From: Nocardia asteroides
GTDB lineage: Bacteria > Actinomycetota > Actinomycetes > Mycobacteriales > Mycobacteriaceae
Assembly (NCBI RefSeq): GCF_900637185.1
Contig: NZ_LR134352.1
Coordinates: 186,001-250,000 of the forward strand
DNA length: 64,000 nucleotides
Direction of reading: 5' to 3'
Shown: positions 34,805-42,061 of the stretch, in pieces
How the letters are laid out: each line of letters starts with the position of its first letter
Position numbering within the stretch: position 1 is the first letter of the stretch
Position numbers and translations under genes: made by a program
The notes under the pieces: generated by a model
What the model was told of the DNA's origin: nothing
The model's database searches: none
Seen by the model: only the letters and a program-made list of their open reading frames with translations

Positions 34805-34845
34805 CGGCCGGGCTCGACGGAGACTGACCATCTCGAGCCCGGCCG
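34805..34845. terminator. Bidirectional hairpin terminator
   Basis: Perfect 13-bp arms CGGCCGGGCTCGA (34805-34817) and TCGAGCCCGGCCG (34833-34845), 15-nt loop, between two convergent operons (antitoxin stop 34792, next stop 34850). Confidence 0.75.
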
Positions 34846-34849
34846 ACGA

Positions 34850-35692
34850 CTATGCGTGGGTGTGGAGATCGTCGAAGGTGGGGGTGGGGAGTTTGAGTTG
34901 GGCGTGGATGTCGGCGCCGAGGCCGAAGTGGCCGATGGCGCCGCCGTAGTTCTGCTGGTAGCTCTGCCAGAGGACGACCACGCTGATGATGCGGTTGGCG
35001 TCGGGGAGGGTGGGGTCGGGGAAGGGGTTGGGGAGGGTGGCCCGGTAGGTGGCGGTGCCGTCGGGGGCGGTGATGAAGACGTTGGGGACGCCGAGGGGGC
35101 CGGGGCGGGTGGGGGACGTGGGGTTCAGGTCGCCCGAGCGCAGGGACATGACGGTGTAGAGGGAGTCGGGAATCAATCCGCTGAATTCGAAGTGGAATTC
35201 GCCGTGGCGTTCATCGTCGGTGACCGAGACCTCGACCGTGCCGCGGGCCTGGAGCCACTGACCGAGGGTGACCGGCGCGGTGAGTTTGCGGCCGTCCTCG
35301 GGGCGCAGATCCGGGATCGGCACCTCGTGGAAGGCGTAGCTCGGGCGGACCACCTCGGCGGCGTTCGGCAGCTGATCCGGGGCGAACACCATCGGATAGT
35401 TGTGGGCGGGCAGCGGGAGCGGCAGCGTGTGCAGCACGATGTTCGCGTCCTCGTCCGAAAGCTCTTCGGGTAGTTCGCGAATCACCGTGTACGGCAGATT
35501 CTCGCCGAACGGTGGCAACGGAGTGTCCGCCGCGACGACGGCACGTCCCCAGCGTCGCGTCACCGTACCGTCGGGCCCGGTTTCGTTGAGGAAACCGACG
35601 ACCAGGAAATTGCCGTCGGCGTCCACGATCTCGCTGGGCGGATACAGCGGACCCTGTGTGGTGGGGGTGAGGTCGTAGCGCCGCTTCACCAC
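34850..35692 (-). CDS. Unknown protein of the SAM-IV/AfsA-like operon
   Basis: 280 residues from the GTG at 35692 (GTG at 35689 is equally possible). No family recognised. The protein is soluble, proline-rich and without signal peptide. Notable stretches: TQGPLYPPSEIVDADGNF near the start, FHFEFSGLIPDSLYTVMSL in the middle, and GGAIGHFGLGADIHAQL near the end, which suggest a beta-sandwich fold like small secreted or lipoprotein-type domains. The start overlaps the HAD gene by several bases, so it is surely part of the same operon. Confidence 0.7.
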   Translation of the reverse strand: MVKRRYDLTPTTQGPLYPPSEIVDADGNFLVVGFLNETGPDGTVTRRWGRAVVAADTPLPPFGENLPYTVIRELPEELSDEDANIVLHTLPLPLPAHNYPMVFAPDQLPNAAEVVRPSYAFHEVPIPDLRPEDGRKLTAPVTLGQWLQARGTVEVSVTDDERHGEFHFEFSGLIPDSLYTVMSLRSGDLNPTSPTRPGPLGVPNVFITAPDGTATYRATLPNPFPDPTLPDANRIISVVVLWQSYQQNYGGAIGHFGLGADIHAQLKLPTPTFDDLHTHA

Positions 35693-36396
35693 GCGGACAC
35701 CACCTTTCGATCGTCGGACAGCTCGGTGCCGTCGGCGGAACCGATCCGGTCGCCGAGCCTGCGCCAGGCAGGGGTGGCGGCGGCGACCAGGTGCGGGTCG
35801 TCCCCGCGATGGAACGGATGCGCGACGATCCACAGGAACGGCAGGTCGGTGCCGTGGTCGCCGTAGCCCCAGGTGTTGTCGGGGCTGATGCCGTGCTCGC
35901 GCAGAAAGGCCACCACCGCTTCGCCTTTCGCGTCGCCGATCATGGGCCTGCGCACCTCGCCGGTGAGCACGCCGTTCGCGTCGAGCACCGGTTCGGTGGC
36001 GATGACATGATCCGCGCCGACCGCCGCGGCCACCGGCGCGATCGCGGGCGCGAACGACCCCGACAGCAGGACCGTGCGCACCCCCGAAGCCCGGTGCGCC
36101 CGCAGCGCGTCCAGCGTGTCGAGGTAGAAGGCCGCCCCGCCGGCGGCGAACGCGTCGAACCAGCGCTGCCCCGACTCCACCAGTTCGGTGTGGCGCACCC
36201 CCTGATAGACGCGGTAGTAGTGCCGATTGATCTCCTCGCGCGGCACGCCCGCCGCCGCGCGTTCCTTGATCTCGTCGGTGACGCGCGCGTACTCGGTGCC
36301 GTCGTCGCCGTGCTCGGCGAGCCAGTGCCGCAGGAACGCGAACATGCTCTTGACGGTGATCAGCGTCTCGTCGACGTCGAAGAACGCCGCGCTCAT
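35686..36396 (-). CDS. HAD-superfamily phosphatase (SerB-like, HAD-IB)
   Basis: 236 residues from the ATG at 36396. Motif I FFDVDETL has nucleophile Asp7 and Asp9; motif II is LLSGS; the lysine of motif III lies in GDAKGEA; motif IV is GYGDHGTDLPFL. All four are intact, so it should be an active Mg-dependent phosphatase of the phosphoserine-phosphatase-like subclass, as found in several biosynthetic operons. It overlaps the AfsA-like gene (ATGA). In A-factor-type synthesis a phosphatase removes the phosphate from the AfsA product, which would suit this pair. Confidence 0.88.
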   Translation of the reverse strand: MSAAFFDVDETLITVKSMFAFLRHWLAEHGDDGTEYARVTDEIKERAAAGVPREEINRHYYRVYQGVRHTELVESGQRWFDAFAAGGAAFYLDTLDALRAHRASGVRTVLLSGSFAPAIAPVAAAVGADHVIATEPVLDANGVLTGEVRRPMIGDAKGEAVVAFLREHGISPDNTWGYGDHGTDLPFLWIVAHPFHRGDDPHLVAAATPAWRRLGDRIGSADGTELSDDRKVVSAW

Positions 36397-37169
36397 GCCC
36401 GTGCCGCCAGATACGCGGTGACCGCCTTGGCCGCCTTGGCGCGTTCGATCCCGGCGATGCGCTCGTTGGGCAGCGCGCTGAACTCGATCCGCGAGGTGGC
36501 CACGGGCTTGTCGAACTGGCGCACCTCGGTCTCGATGACGAACTGCAGCTTGCCCGGATCGTCCACCGACACCGGTGTCAGCCGGGCGTGCAGGGTCGCG
36601 GGCAGCGGGAACAGGAACGAGGTGAACCGCAGGTCGACGGTGTTCCACACGATGTAGAAGTGCTCCTGCGGGCTGCGCACGCCGTACTCGAGTTCGAACG
36701 CCGCCAGGAACAGCTGGCGCACCGCCTCGATCACCACGATGCCCTGCACGTGCTCGCCGGTCTGGTGGTCGAGCAGCAGTTCGTTGTCGCTGTCCAGGCG
36801 CAGGTCGGCGTGGAAGATGTTCTCCTGTTCCCTGGTGAGCCCGGCCAGCAGCACATTGGAGTGCTGGTACTTGTGCACGTGGTGCCTGCGCGCGGGCTCG
36901 GCGATCTCGCCGATCACCCGCACCGGGACCGTCGCGGTGTGCGCGACGTGCTCGACATAGTCGAGGTCGTGGCGGGTGATGCCCTGCCCGAGGTGCACGG
37001 TCAGCTCCCGGCCCGCGAAGCGGCCGCTGCGCAGGAGGGCGACGAGGCCCGACACGGTGTGCACCCGGTCGTCCGCGGAGATACCGAGGAAACGGTCGGC
37101 CACCACGACGAACGTGGTCGCCACCGTTTCCGGGGCACGGGTGATGGAGTCGAGCTGAACTACAGACAT
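36393..37169 (-). CDS. AfsA-like protein (A-factor biosynthesis hotdog domain)
   Basis: 258 residues, ATG at 37169 after GGAGGG. From about residue 95 onward it resembles the AfsA hotdog domain: VHKYQHSNVLLAGLTREQ, then LLDHQTGEHVQGIVVIEAVRQLFLAAFE, which matches the D-H-x-x-x-H-x-x-G-M-x-L-x-E-A-x-R-Q pattern of AfsA. AfsA joins a beta-ketoacyl chain to dihydroxyacetone phosphate in gamma-butyrolactone synthesis. Only one hotdog repeat is clear; the first ~95 residues are unrelated to AfsA and unassigned. It is preceded by a SAM-IV riboswitch 52 bases away. Confidence 0.8.
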   Translation of the reverse strand: MSVVQLDSITRAPETVATTFVVVADRFLGISADDRVHTVSGLVALLRSGRFAGRELTVHLGQGITRHDLDYVEHVAHTATVPVRVIGEIAEPARRHHVHKYQHSNVLLAGLTREQENIFHADLRLDSDNELLLDHQTGEHVQGIVVIEAVRQLFLAAFELEYGVRSPQEHFYIVWNTVDLRFTSFLFPLPATLHARLTPVSVDDPGKLQFVIETEVRQFDKPVATSRIEFSALPNERIAGIERAKAAKAVTAYLAARA

Positions 37170-37193
37170 GGTGAACCCTCCGAAAGGACGCTT

Positions 37194-37219
37194 ATGGCGG
37201 TGGAGACTCCCCCCGCCAT
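37194..37219 (-). promoter_or_regulatory. Expression-platform hairpin of the second SAM-IV riboswitch
   Basis: Arms ATGGCGG and CCGCCAT (7 bp, outer) with further internal GGAG/CTCC pairing, between the aptamer and the ribosome binding site of the AfsA-like gene. Likely part of the switch, acting on translation or termination. Confidence 0.5.
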
Positions 37220-37220
37220 C

Positions 37221-37304
37221 CGGTCGTCACCCGGAGCACCCCGCCGTCGATGGAGGGTTGCCGCCCAGCAAGCCGGGGCTCAAAGCTGGAACTCGTGACC
37301 GTGC
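37221..37304 (-). promoter_or_regulatory. SAM-IV riboswitch (copy 2)
   Basis: On the minus strand: GGTCACGAGTTCCAGC, then GAGCCCCGGCTTGCTGGGC, then GGCAACCCTCCATC, then GGCGGGGTGCTCCGGGTGACGACC in two parts. It shares the same core as copy 1 (GAGCCCCGGCT, GGCAACCCTC, GGGTGACGACC) with compensating differences in the stem: TTCCAGC/GCTGGGC here versus TATCAGC/GCTGATC in copy 1. This covariation supports a real fold. It lies directly ahead of the AfsA-like operon. Recognised from consensus memory only. Confidence 0.87.
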
Positions 37305-37309
37305 ATCGA

Positions 37310-37315
37310 AAGTTA
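37310..37315 (-). promoter_or_regulatory. -10 promoter element of the AfsA-like operon
   Basis: TAACTT on the minus strand, about 6 bases ahead of the aptamer; TGTTCA 17 bases further upstream could be the -35. Places transcription start at the riboswitch 5' end, as in copy 1. Confidence 0.45.
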
Positions 37316-37444
37316 TTCGGCGGCAAATCTTTTGAACAGTATTGCGACCAGGTTGCGAAAAATCCGACCACAGGTGGAGGATGCCCTGGTCGCGGATGCC
37401 TATGCTGTGCGTGACAGAACGTCACACGCATCCCGGAGGCACCG

Positions 37445-37897
37445 TTGCCGAACAATCTCGAAGCCAGCATCGACATCGCCGCAGCGCCGGAGAAGGTGTG
37501 GTCGATCGTGTCCGACCTGAGCCGCGTCTCGGAGCTGAGCCCGACGACGCTGAAGATGATCGCCCTGGGCGGCGTCCGCGACGGCGCGTTCACCGTCAAC
37601 GTCAACAAGGTCGGCTGGAAGATCTACCCGACCACCTCGCGCATCGTCAGCTTCGAGCCGAACAAGAGCTTCGCGTTCCGGATGAACGAGAACCGCACGG
37701 TGTGGCGCTACGACCTGCAGCCGACCGCCACCGGCACCCGGGTCGTGGAGACCCGCACCGTCGACGCCAAGGGCCTGCCCGGCTGGCTGCGCGGGACCAT
37801 CAAGGTCGCGATGGGCGGCGAGCAGAAGTTCGAGGCCGACCTGGTCGCGGGTATGCGGGAGACCCTGAGCAAAGTGAAGGCCGCCGCAGAGCGCTGA
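37445..37897 (+). CDS. SRPBCC-family protein
   Basis: 150 residues, TTG start at 37445 with GGAGG seven bases upstream. Helix-grip (START/Bet v1-like) fold: ASIDIAAAPEKVWSIVSDLSRVSELSP at the N-terminus and a long C-terminal helix from about 115. Typical polyketide-cyclase/dehydrase-type hydrophobic ligand binder without defined activity. Divergent from the SAM-IV/AfsA operon; whether it is linked to it is unknown. A clean terminator follows. Confidence 0.85.
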   Translation: MPNNLEASIDIAAAPEKVWSIVSDLSRVSELSPTTLKMIALGGVRDGAFTVNVNKVGWKIYPTTSRIVSFEPNKSFAFRMNENRTVWRYDLQPTATGTRVVETRTVDAKGLPGWLRGTIKVAMGGEQKFEADLVAGMRETLSKVKAAAER

Positions 37898-37911
37898 CCC
37901 GCGTCGACCAG

Positions 37912-37940
37912 AGAGCCCGCCGGATGATCCGGCGGGCTCT
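37912..37940. terminator. Bidirectional hairpin terminator
   Basis: Perfect 13-bp arms AGAGCCCGCCGGA and TCCGGCGGGCTCT with a 3-nt loop (TGA), between the convergent SRPBCC and MarR genes. Confidence 0.85.
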
Positions 37941-37957
37941 CGGCGTTTCGGGGCCGG

Positions 37958-38407
37958 TCAGGCCAGGTCCTGCCGGATCTCGTCGAGCGCCTCGGCGGCG
38001 CGGGTGAGCAGCGCGGTCACCGCCGCGAGTTCGTCCGCGGTGAAGCGGGCGGCGAGCTCACGTTCCACCGCGATCGCGCGGACGTCGGCCGCCTCGGTGA
38101 CCTCCCGGCCCGCCTCGGTGAGCCGGGTCTCGAGCACGTTGCGGTGCCACTCGTGCGGCGTGCGCTCGATCAGGCCGCGGTCCTGGAGGTTGCTCAGGAC
38201 GGTGTTCATGGTCGGTGGGGTCACCCCGGCCAGCCGGGCCAGCGCGGCCGCGGAGATCCCGGGGTTCTCCGAGAGGTGCAGCAGGGCGCTGTACTGCGGA
38301 ACCGTCAGCCCGGCCGGCTTCAGCGCGGCGTTCTTCGTCGCGATCAGGGCCTGTTCGGCGCGCTTGATATACGTGCCGAGCCTCTCGGCGGCGGGCATGG
38401 ACGTCAT
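37958..38407 (-). CDS. MarR-family transcriptional regulator
   Basis: 149 residues from the ATG at 38407 (ATGs at 38398 and 38434 are alternatives). Winged helix: QYSALLHLSENPGISAAALARLAGVTPPTMNTVLSNLQDRGLIER. It binds as a dimer; the palindrome ATTAGA-AC-TCTAAT 46 bases upstream is a likely site. Divergent from a lipoprotein gene that shares this region and may be its target. Confidence 0.88.
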   Translation of the reverse strand: MTSMPAAERLGTYIKRAEQALIATKNAALKPAGLTVPQYSALLHLSENPGISAAALARLAGVTPPTMNTVLSNLQDRGLIERTPHEWHRNVLETRLTEAGREVTEAADVRAIAVERELAARFTADELAAVTALLTRAAEALDEIRQDLA

Positions 38408-38452
38408 GCACGCATGGTATCCGCCCGTCATCACGTAACAGCCTTGACGATC

Positions 38453-38466
38453 ATTAGAACTCTAAT
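38453..38466. promoter_or_regulatory. Probable MarR operator
   Basis: ATTAGA-AC-TCTAAT palindrome, in an A+T-rich island between MarR and the lipoprotein gene, next to TTGACG (38444-38449) that could be a -35 box for the rightward gene. Confidence 0.6.
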
Positions 38467-38521
38467 TTACATTTCTGCTCATCGTTTGATGTCTGGCTTT
38501 ACCTCACTGAGAGGCTTCATC

Positions 38522-39484
38522 ATGATCAGGACCAGTGGATTGCTCGCGCTGGCCGTTGCCTGCCTGAGCGTCACGGCGTGCGGCACCGATGCGCAGGCGC
38601 CCACGCTGAGCACCGCCTACGGGCTCCCCGGCGCCGCCGTGTACCCGGAGGGCATCGCCCTCGACGCGCGCACCGGGGACACCTTCGTCGGGTCCTTCGC
38701 CGACGGCTCGGTGTACCGGGCCGCCGTGGGCGCCGGCGAGGCCGAGGTGTTCCTGCCCGCCGGGGCCGACGGGCGCAAGACCGCCAACGGGCTGCGGGTC
38801 GACCAGGCCGGACGCCTGTGGGTGATCGATTCCGGGGTCGGCGTCGCCGTGTACGACACCGGGAGCCGGGCCCTGCTCGCCCGGTTCGAAGTGCCGGGGA
38901 CGGCCGCGCGCTTCGTCAACGACCTGGACTTCGGCGCCGACGGCAGCGCCTACCTGACCGACAGCGTCCGCAATGTGGTGTACCGGGTCGCCCCGGACCA
39001 GCTGGCCACGGGCCGTGGGGAATTGACCGTGGGCTACGACCTCGGCCCGGTCCTCGGACCGCGCGATCCGCAGACCTTCGAGCTGAACGGCATCGTCGCC
39101 GACCGGGCCGGCGGCTATCTGCTCGTGGTCGCCATGTCGGCGGGTGAGCTGTACCGGATCGACCTGTCCGGCGCCGACCCGATCCGGAAGGTGACGCTGA
39201 CCGGCGGCGACGTCCGCCACGGCGACGGGCTGGAACTACGCGACGACACGCTGTGGGTGGTCCACAACACCGACAACGCCATCAGCCGCTGGACGGTCAC
39301 CGACGGCGGCACCGGCGCCACCAGGGACCGCGACTTCCACGACCCCGCGCTGAACGTCCCCACCACGATGGTGCACGCCGGGGAGCGGGCGCTCATCGTT
39401 TCGTCGCAGTTCGACAAGGGTGGACCGCTGGGCGCGGCCGGGACGCCGGGACCGTTCGTGGTGACCGCCGTCGACGGGTTCTGA
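38522..39484 (+). CDS. Lipoprotein with SMP-30-like beta-propeller
   Basis: 320 residues. Lipoprotein signal peptide with Cys20 (SVTAC). The mature part has repeated propeller blades, for example YPEGIALDARTGDTFVGSFADGSVYR, GLRVDQAGRLWVID and VNDLDFGADGSAYLTDS, like the SMP-30/gluconolactonase/lactonase group. It should sit on the outer face of the cytoplasmic membrane. It may hydrolyse lactones or only bind a ligand; the metal-binding residues were not verified. Divergent from the MarR gene. Confidence 0.82.
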   Translation: MIRTSGLLALAVACLSVTACGTDAQAPTLSTAYGLPGAAVYPEGIALDARTGDTFVGSFADGSVYRAAVGAGEAEVFLPAGADGRKTANGLRVDQAGRLWVIDSGVGVAVYDTGSRALLARFEVPGTAARFVNDLDFGADGSAYLTDSVRNVVYRVAPDQLATGRGELTVGYDLGPVLGPRDPQTFELNGIVADRAGGYLLVVAMSAGELYRIDLSGADPIRKVTLTGGDVRHGDGLELRDDTLWVVHNTDNAISRWTVTDGGTGATRDRDFHDPALNVPTTMVHAGERALIVSSQFDKGGPLGAAGTPGPFVVTAVDGF

Positions 39485-39488
39485 ACCG

Positions 39489-40256
39489 TCAGGAACCGAT
39501 GAATTCGGTGAGCACGGCGACGAATTCGTCGGGTTGCTCGACCTGCGGCGCGTGCCCGGCGTGCTCGACGAGATGGGTGCGCGCGCCCGCGGCGGCGAAG
39601 CGCGCCAGGGTGGTGGTGCTGTCGTAGAGCGTGTCGTGGCGGCCGTGCACGGCCAGCACCGGCAGGTCCAGCTCGGCCACCCGCTCGTCGAGCGGCCGGG
39701 CGGCGAGGTCGTCGGCGCGCGCGCCGGCCGCGTAGGCGAGACCGGCCGGGATGGCGGCGCGGAAGTCGCGGACCAGCGCGTCGGACAGGCCGGGCGCGGA
39801 CTGGTAGCGGAACCGCGGCGCGAACGTCGTCCGGTTCGCCAGCCGGATCACCAGGCCCGGCGTGACGCGCTGGACCAGCCGCACCGACCACGGGCGGACC
39901 ACCCACCTGGCCGCCGACGGGATCGCGGCGGGCTGATAATCCGGCGCCTGGCCCACGACCACCACCCGCGCCACCCGCGGCGACACCGCCCCGAGTTCCA
40001 GGGCGATCTCCGCACCGAACGAATGCCCCACCACCGTGACCCGCGCCAGCTCCAGCTCGTCGAGCAGCGCGGCCACCGGCGCGGTGCGCGCGGCCGCCGT
40101 GAAATCCCCCGCCTGCTCGTGCACGTCGACGCGAATCACCCGGTACTCCCCCGTCAGCCGTTCGGCGACCCCGGCGAACCAGTCGACCGAGCCCGGGATC
40201 CCGTGCACGAACACGATCACCGGGCCGTTCCGCGGCCCTTCGTCCAGAAACAGCAC
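39489..40256 (-). CDS. Alpha/beta hydrolase
   Basis: 255 residues. Classical fold signatures: VFVHGIPGSVDWF (HG oxyanion motif), nucleophile in VVGHSFGAE, acid in AVHGRHDTLYD and His in EHAGHAPQVEQPDEF near the end. Cytoplasmic. Resembles haloalkane dehalogenase/epoxide hydrolase/lactonase-like enzymes, but the specific reaction is open. Converges with the beta-propeller lipoprotein gene, 4 bases between stops. Confidence 0.87.
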   Translation of the reverse strand: MLFLDEGPRNGPVIVFVHGIPGSVDWFAGVAERLTGEYRVIRVDVHEQAGDFTAAARTAPVAALLDELELARVTVVGHSFGAEIALELGAVSPRVARVVVVGQAPDYQPAAIPSAARWVVRPWSVRLVQRVTPGLVIRLANRTTFAPRFRYQSAPGLSDALVRDFRAAIPAGLAYAAGARADDLAARPLDERVAELDLPVLAVHGRHDTLYDSTTTLARFAAAGARTHLVEHAGHAPQVEQPDEFVAVLTEFIGS

Positions 40257-40290
40257 CTCTCCAGACTATCGAGACCGGACGGTCCGCTGC

Positions 40291-40950
40291 TCACCCGCGC
40301 ACCTCCGCCCGGAACACGGCCCGGACCCGCGCGATCTGCCCCGGCCACACCGCGCGCCAGAACCGGCCCGGCAGGATCCGGCCCCGCTCCTCGCGATCGA
40401 CCCGGCCACGGGGATGCGAGATGATCCTGGCCTGGCCAGGGTCGTAGGAGCGCAGGAAATCAATCGCGCAGACCTGCTTGACGTTCTTGTACCCGTAATG
40501 CGCCGGCGCGACGAGACGCAGCGGCGCGCCGAAGCCGTTCGTGAGCGCCTGCCCGGACAGCCGATCCGCCAGCAGCACGTCATCGGCGAGGGCGTCGGCG
40601 AGCAGCATGGTCGCGCCATAGCCGTCGAGGCCGGTGAAGCGGACCCAGCGCGCGGCGGGGTGCGGGCGGACACGCTCGGCCAGCAGGCGGTACACATCAG
40701 CGAACCGCACACCCTCCCAGGTCAATCCGAGCGCGGACCAGGTGGTGACGCAATGCAGGTCAGCGGTTTGCGTCCGCCGCTCGCCCGCGCCGAACAGGTC
40801 ATCGAGGCCGAACTGGGCCGGATGGCGGGCGATCCCGCCCACCGACACCCGATGCCCCGGACCGGAAAGCGCCCGCACTCCACCGAATTGCGGGAGACCG
40901 AACGGCTCGTGCGGGCCTGGCCGCTGTCCCGGCGGCAGCTCACCCGGCAT
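40291..40950 (-). CDS. Molybdopterin-dependent oxidoreductase (sulfite-oxidase fold)
   Basis: 219 residues. Small oxidoreductase-molybdopterin domain as in MsrP/YedY: LHCVTTWSALGLTWEGV with Cys67 as expected molybdenum ligand, RFTGLDGYGATMLLADAL and HYGYKNVKQVCAIDFL. There is no Tat signal, so it is presumably cytoplasmic and not a standard MsrP; the N-terminus is proline-rich. Its ATG overlaps the end of the upstream DUF2867 gene by 11 bases. Substrate unknown. Confidence 0.85.
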   Translation of the reverse strand: MPGELPPGQRPGPHEPFGLPQFGGVRALSGPGHRVSVGGIARHPAQFGLDDLFGAGERRTQTADLHCVTTWSALGLTWEGVRFADVYRLLAERVRPHPAARWVRFTGLDGYGATMLLADALADDVLLADRLSGQALTNGFGAPLRLVAPAHYGYKNVKQVCAIDFLRSYDPGQARIISHPRGRVDREERGRILPGRFWRAVWPGQIARVRAVFRAEVRG

Positions 40951-41311
40951 GGCGCATCCGTCGCTCGGCGCGGGTCAGCATGCGCGGGACGAGTCGGCGG
41001 TGGAACGGGCGGACGACGAAGAAGTACAGCCTGCCGAGGGCATTGCGGTAGCGCACCACCGTGGTGAGGGTGACGCGGGCGTCGACGACGCGGACCGAGG
41101 CGACGAATTCGAGCATCGGCATCGTCTGGCCGGTGAGGTGCTCGGTGTCGGAGGCCGCCAGTTCGGGGAAGGCGGTGCGGCCGAAGATCGCCCGGGTCCA
41201 GGCGGCCGGGTCGGTGGTGGCGCCGGGTGGGACGGCCACGGAGTAGGCGTCGGTGTAGTCGGGGGCGGCGATGGCCGCGGCGGCGAGGGGCGCCGAGGAA
41301 GCGTTCGGCAT
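40940..41311 (-). CDS. DUF2867-like protein
   Basis: 123 residues from the ATG at 41311. The sequence RNALGRLYFFVVRPFHRRLVPRMLTRA at the C-terminus and the preceding beta-rich region resemble DUF2867, a SRPBCC-like family often coupled to reductases. Leads the operon with the molybdopterin protein. The promoter is covered by two CCATAC-N6-GTATGG palindromes shared with the divergent TetR gene, so this pair is probably the regulator's target. Confidence 0.75.
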   Translation of the reverse strand: MPNASSAPLAAAAIAAPDYTDAYSVAVPPGATTDPAAWTRAIFGRTAFPELAASDTEHLTGQTMPMLEFVASVRVVDARVTLTTVVRYRNALGRLYFFVVRPFHRRLVPRMLTRAERRMRHAG

Positions 41312-41321
41312 GGTCAGACCT

Positions 41322-41339
41322 CCATACTGTCCCGTATGG
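41322..41339. promoter_or_regulatory. TetR operator 1
   Basis: CCATAC-TGTCCC-GTATGG, perfect 6-bp arms. First of two identical-armed palindromes 24 bp apart, centre to centre, in a divergent promoter. Confidence 0.8.
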
Positions 41340-41345
41340 AATCGA

Positions 41346-41363
41346 CCATACGATAGCGTATGG
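41346..41363. promoter_or_regulatory. TetR operator 2
   Basis: CCATAC-GATAGC-GTATGG. It overlaps the first possible ATG (41360) of the TetR gene, which favours the ATG at 41366 or a very short leader. Confidence 0.8.
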
Positions 41364-41938
41364 GAATGCGGCAAGAGGAGAACGCGAAGCCGCGGCTCAC
41401 AGCCGACGACTGGGCGCGGGCCGCACTCGAGGCGCTCGGCGAAGGCGGGCTGGCCGCGGTGGCGGTGGAACCGCTGGCGAAACGGCTCGGCGCCACCAAG
41501 GGCAGCTTCTACTGGCATTTCAAGGATCGCGCCGCGCTGGTCGACGCCGTGCTCGCGCGATGGGAGCAGCACGGAACCCAGGACGTCATCGACGAATTGG
41601 ACCAGCTACCCGGCCCCGCCGAACGTTTGCAGCAGCTGTTCACCCACGTCATCGACTACGCCGCGCACGGCAGGGAAGATCTGGCGCTGCTCGCCTCGAT
41701 CGAGCAGCCCGCCGTCGCCGCCGCCATGAGCCGCGTCGCCGAACGCCGGATCGCCTATGTCGCGGCGCAATTGCGGCTGCTCGGCGTCCCCGACCCGCTG
41801 GCCCACACCCGGGCGAGCGTGGCCGTCAGCATCTATCACGGCTTCAACCAGCTGGCTCGGATCGCGCCGCGGACCCTGCCCGCCACCGACGAACTGGTCG
41901 AAGCGGTCCTCACCCGGCTGCTAGAGCCGCCGCGCTGA
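41360..41938 (+). CDS. TetR-family transcriptional regulator
   Basis: 192 residues from the ATG at 41360, or 190 from 41366. HTH in VAVEPLAKRLGATKGSFYWHFKDRAALVDAVL. Divergent from the DUF2867/molybdopterin operon; two palindromic operators in the 60-base gap point to simultaneous control of both directions. Ligand unknown. Confidence 0.92.
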   Translation: MGMRQEENAKPRLTADDWARAALEALGEGGLAAVAVEPLAKRLGATKGSFYWHFKDRAALVDAVLARWEQHGTQDVIDELDQLPGPAERLQQLFTHVIDYAAHGREDLALLASIEQPAVAAAMSRVAERRIAYVAAQLRLLGVPDPLAHTRASVAVSIYHGFNQLARIAPRTLPATDELVEAVLTRLLEPPR

Positions 41939-42061
41939 ACGTCCAGCGGGGTTCACACCGTCGAGCAGCCTGTTTCCGGGGTCTACCAGACCATTGAGTG
42001 GCGGTAATCGGCCTCGTCGCATACGCTTCGCCGCGGATGAAAACGCCTCATGGAGGGACGA

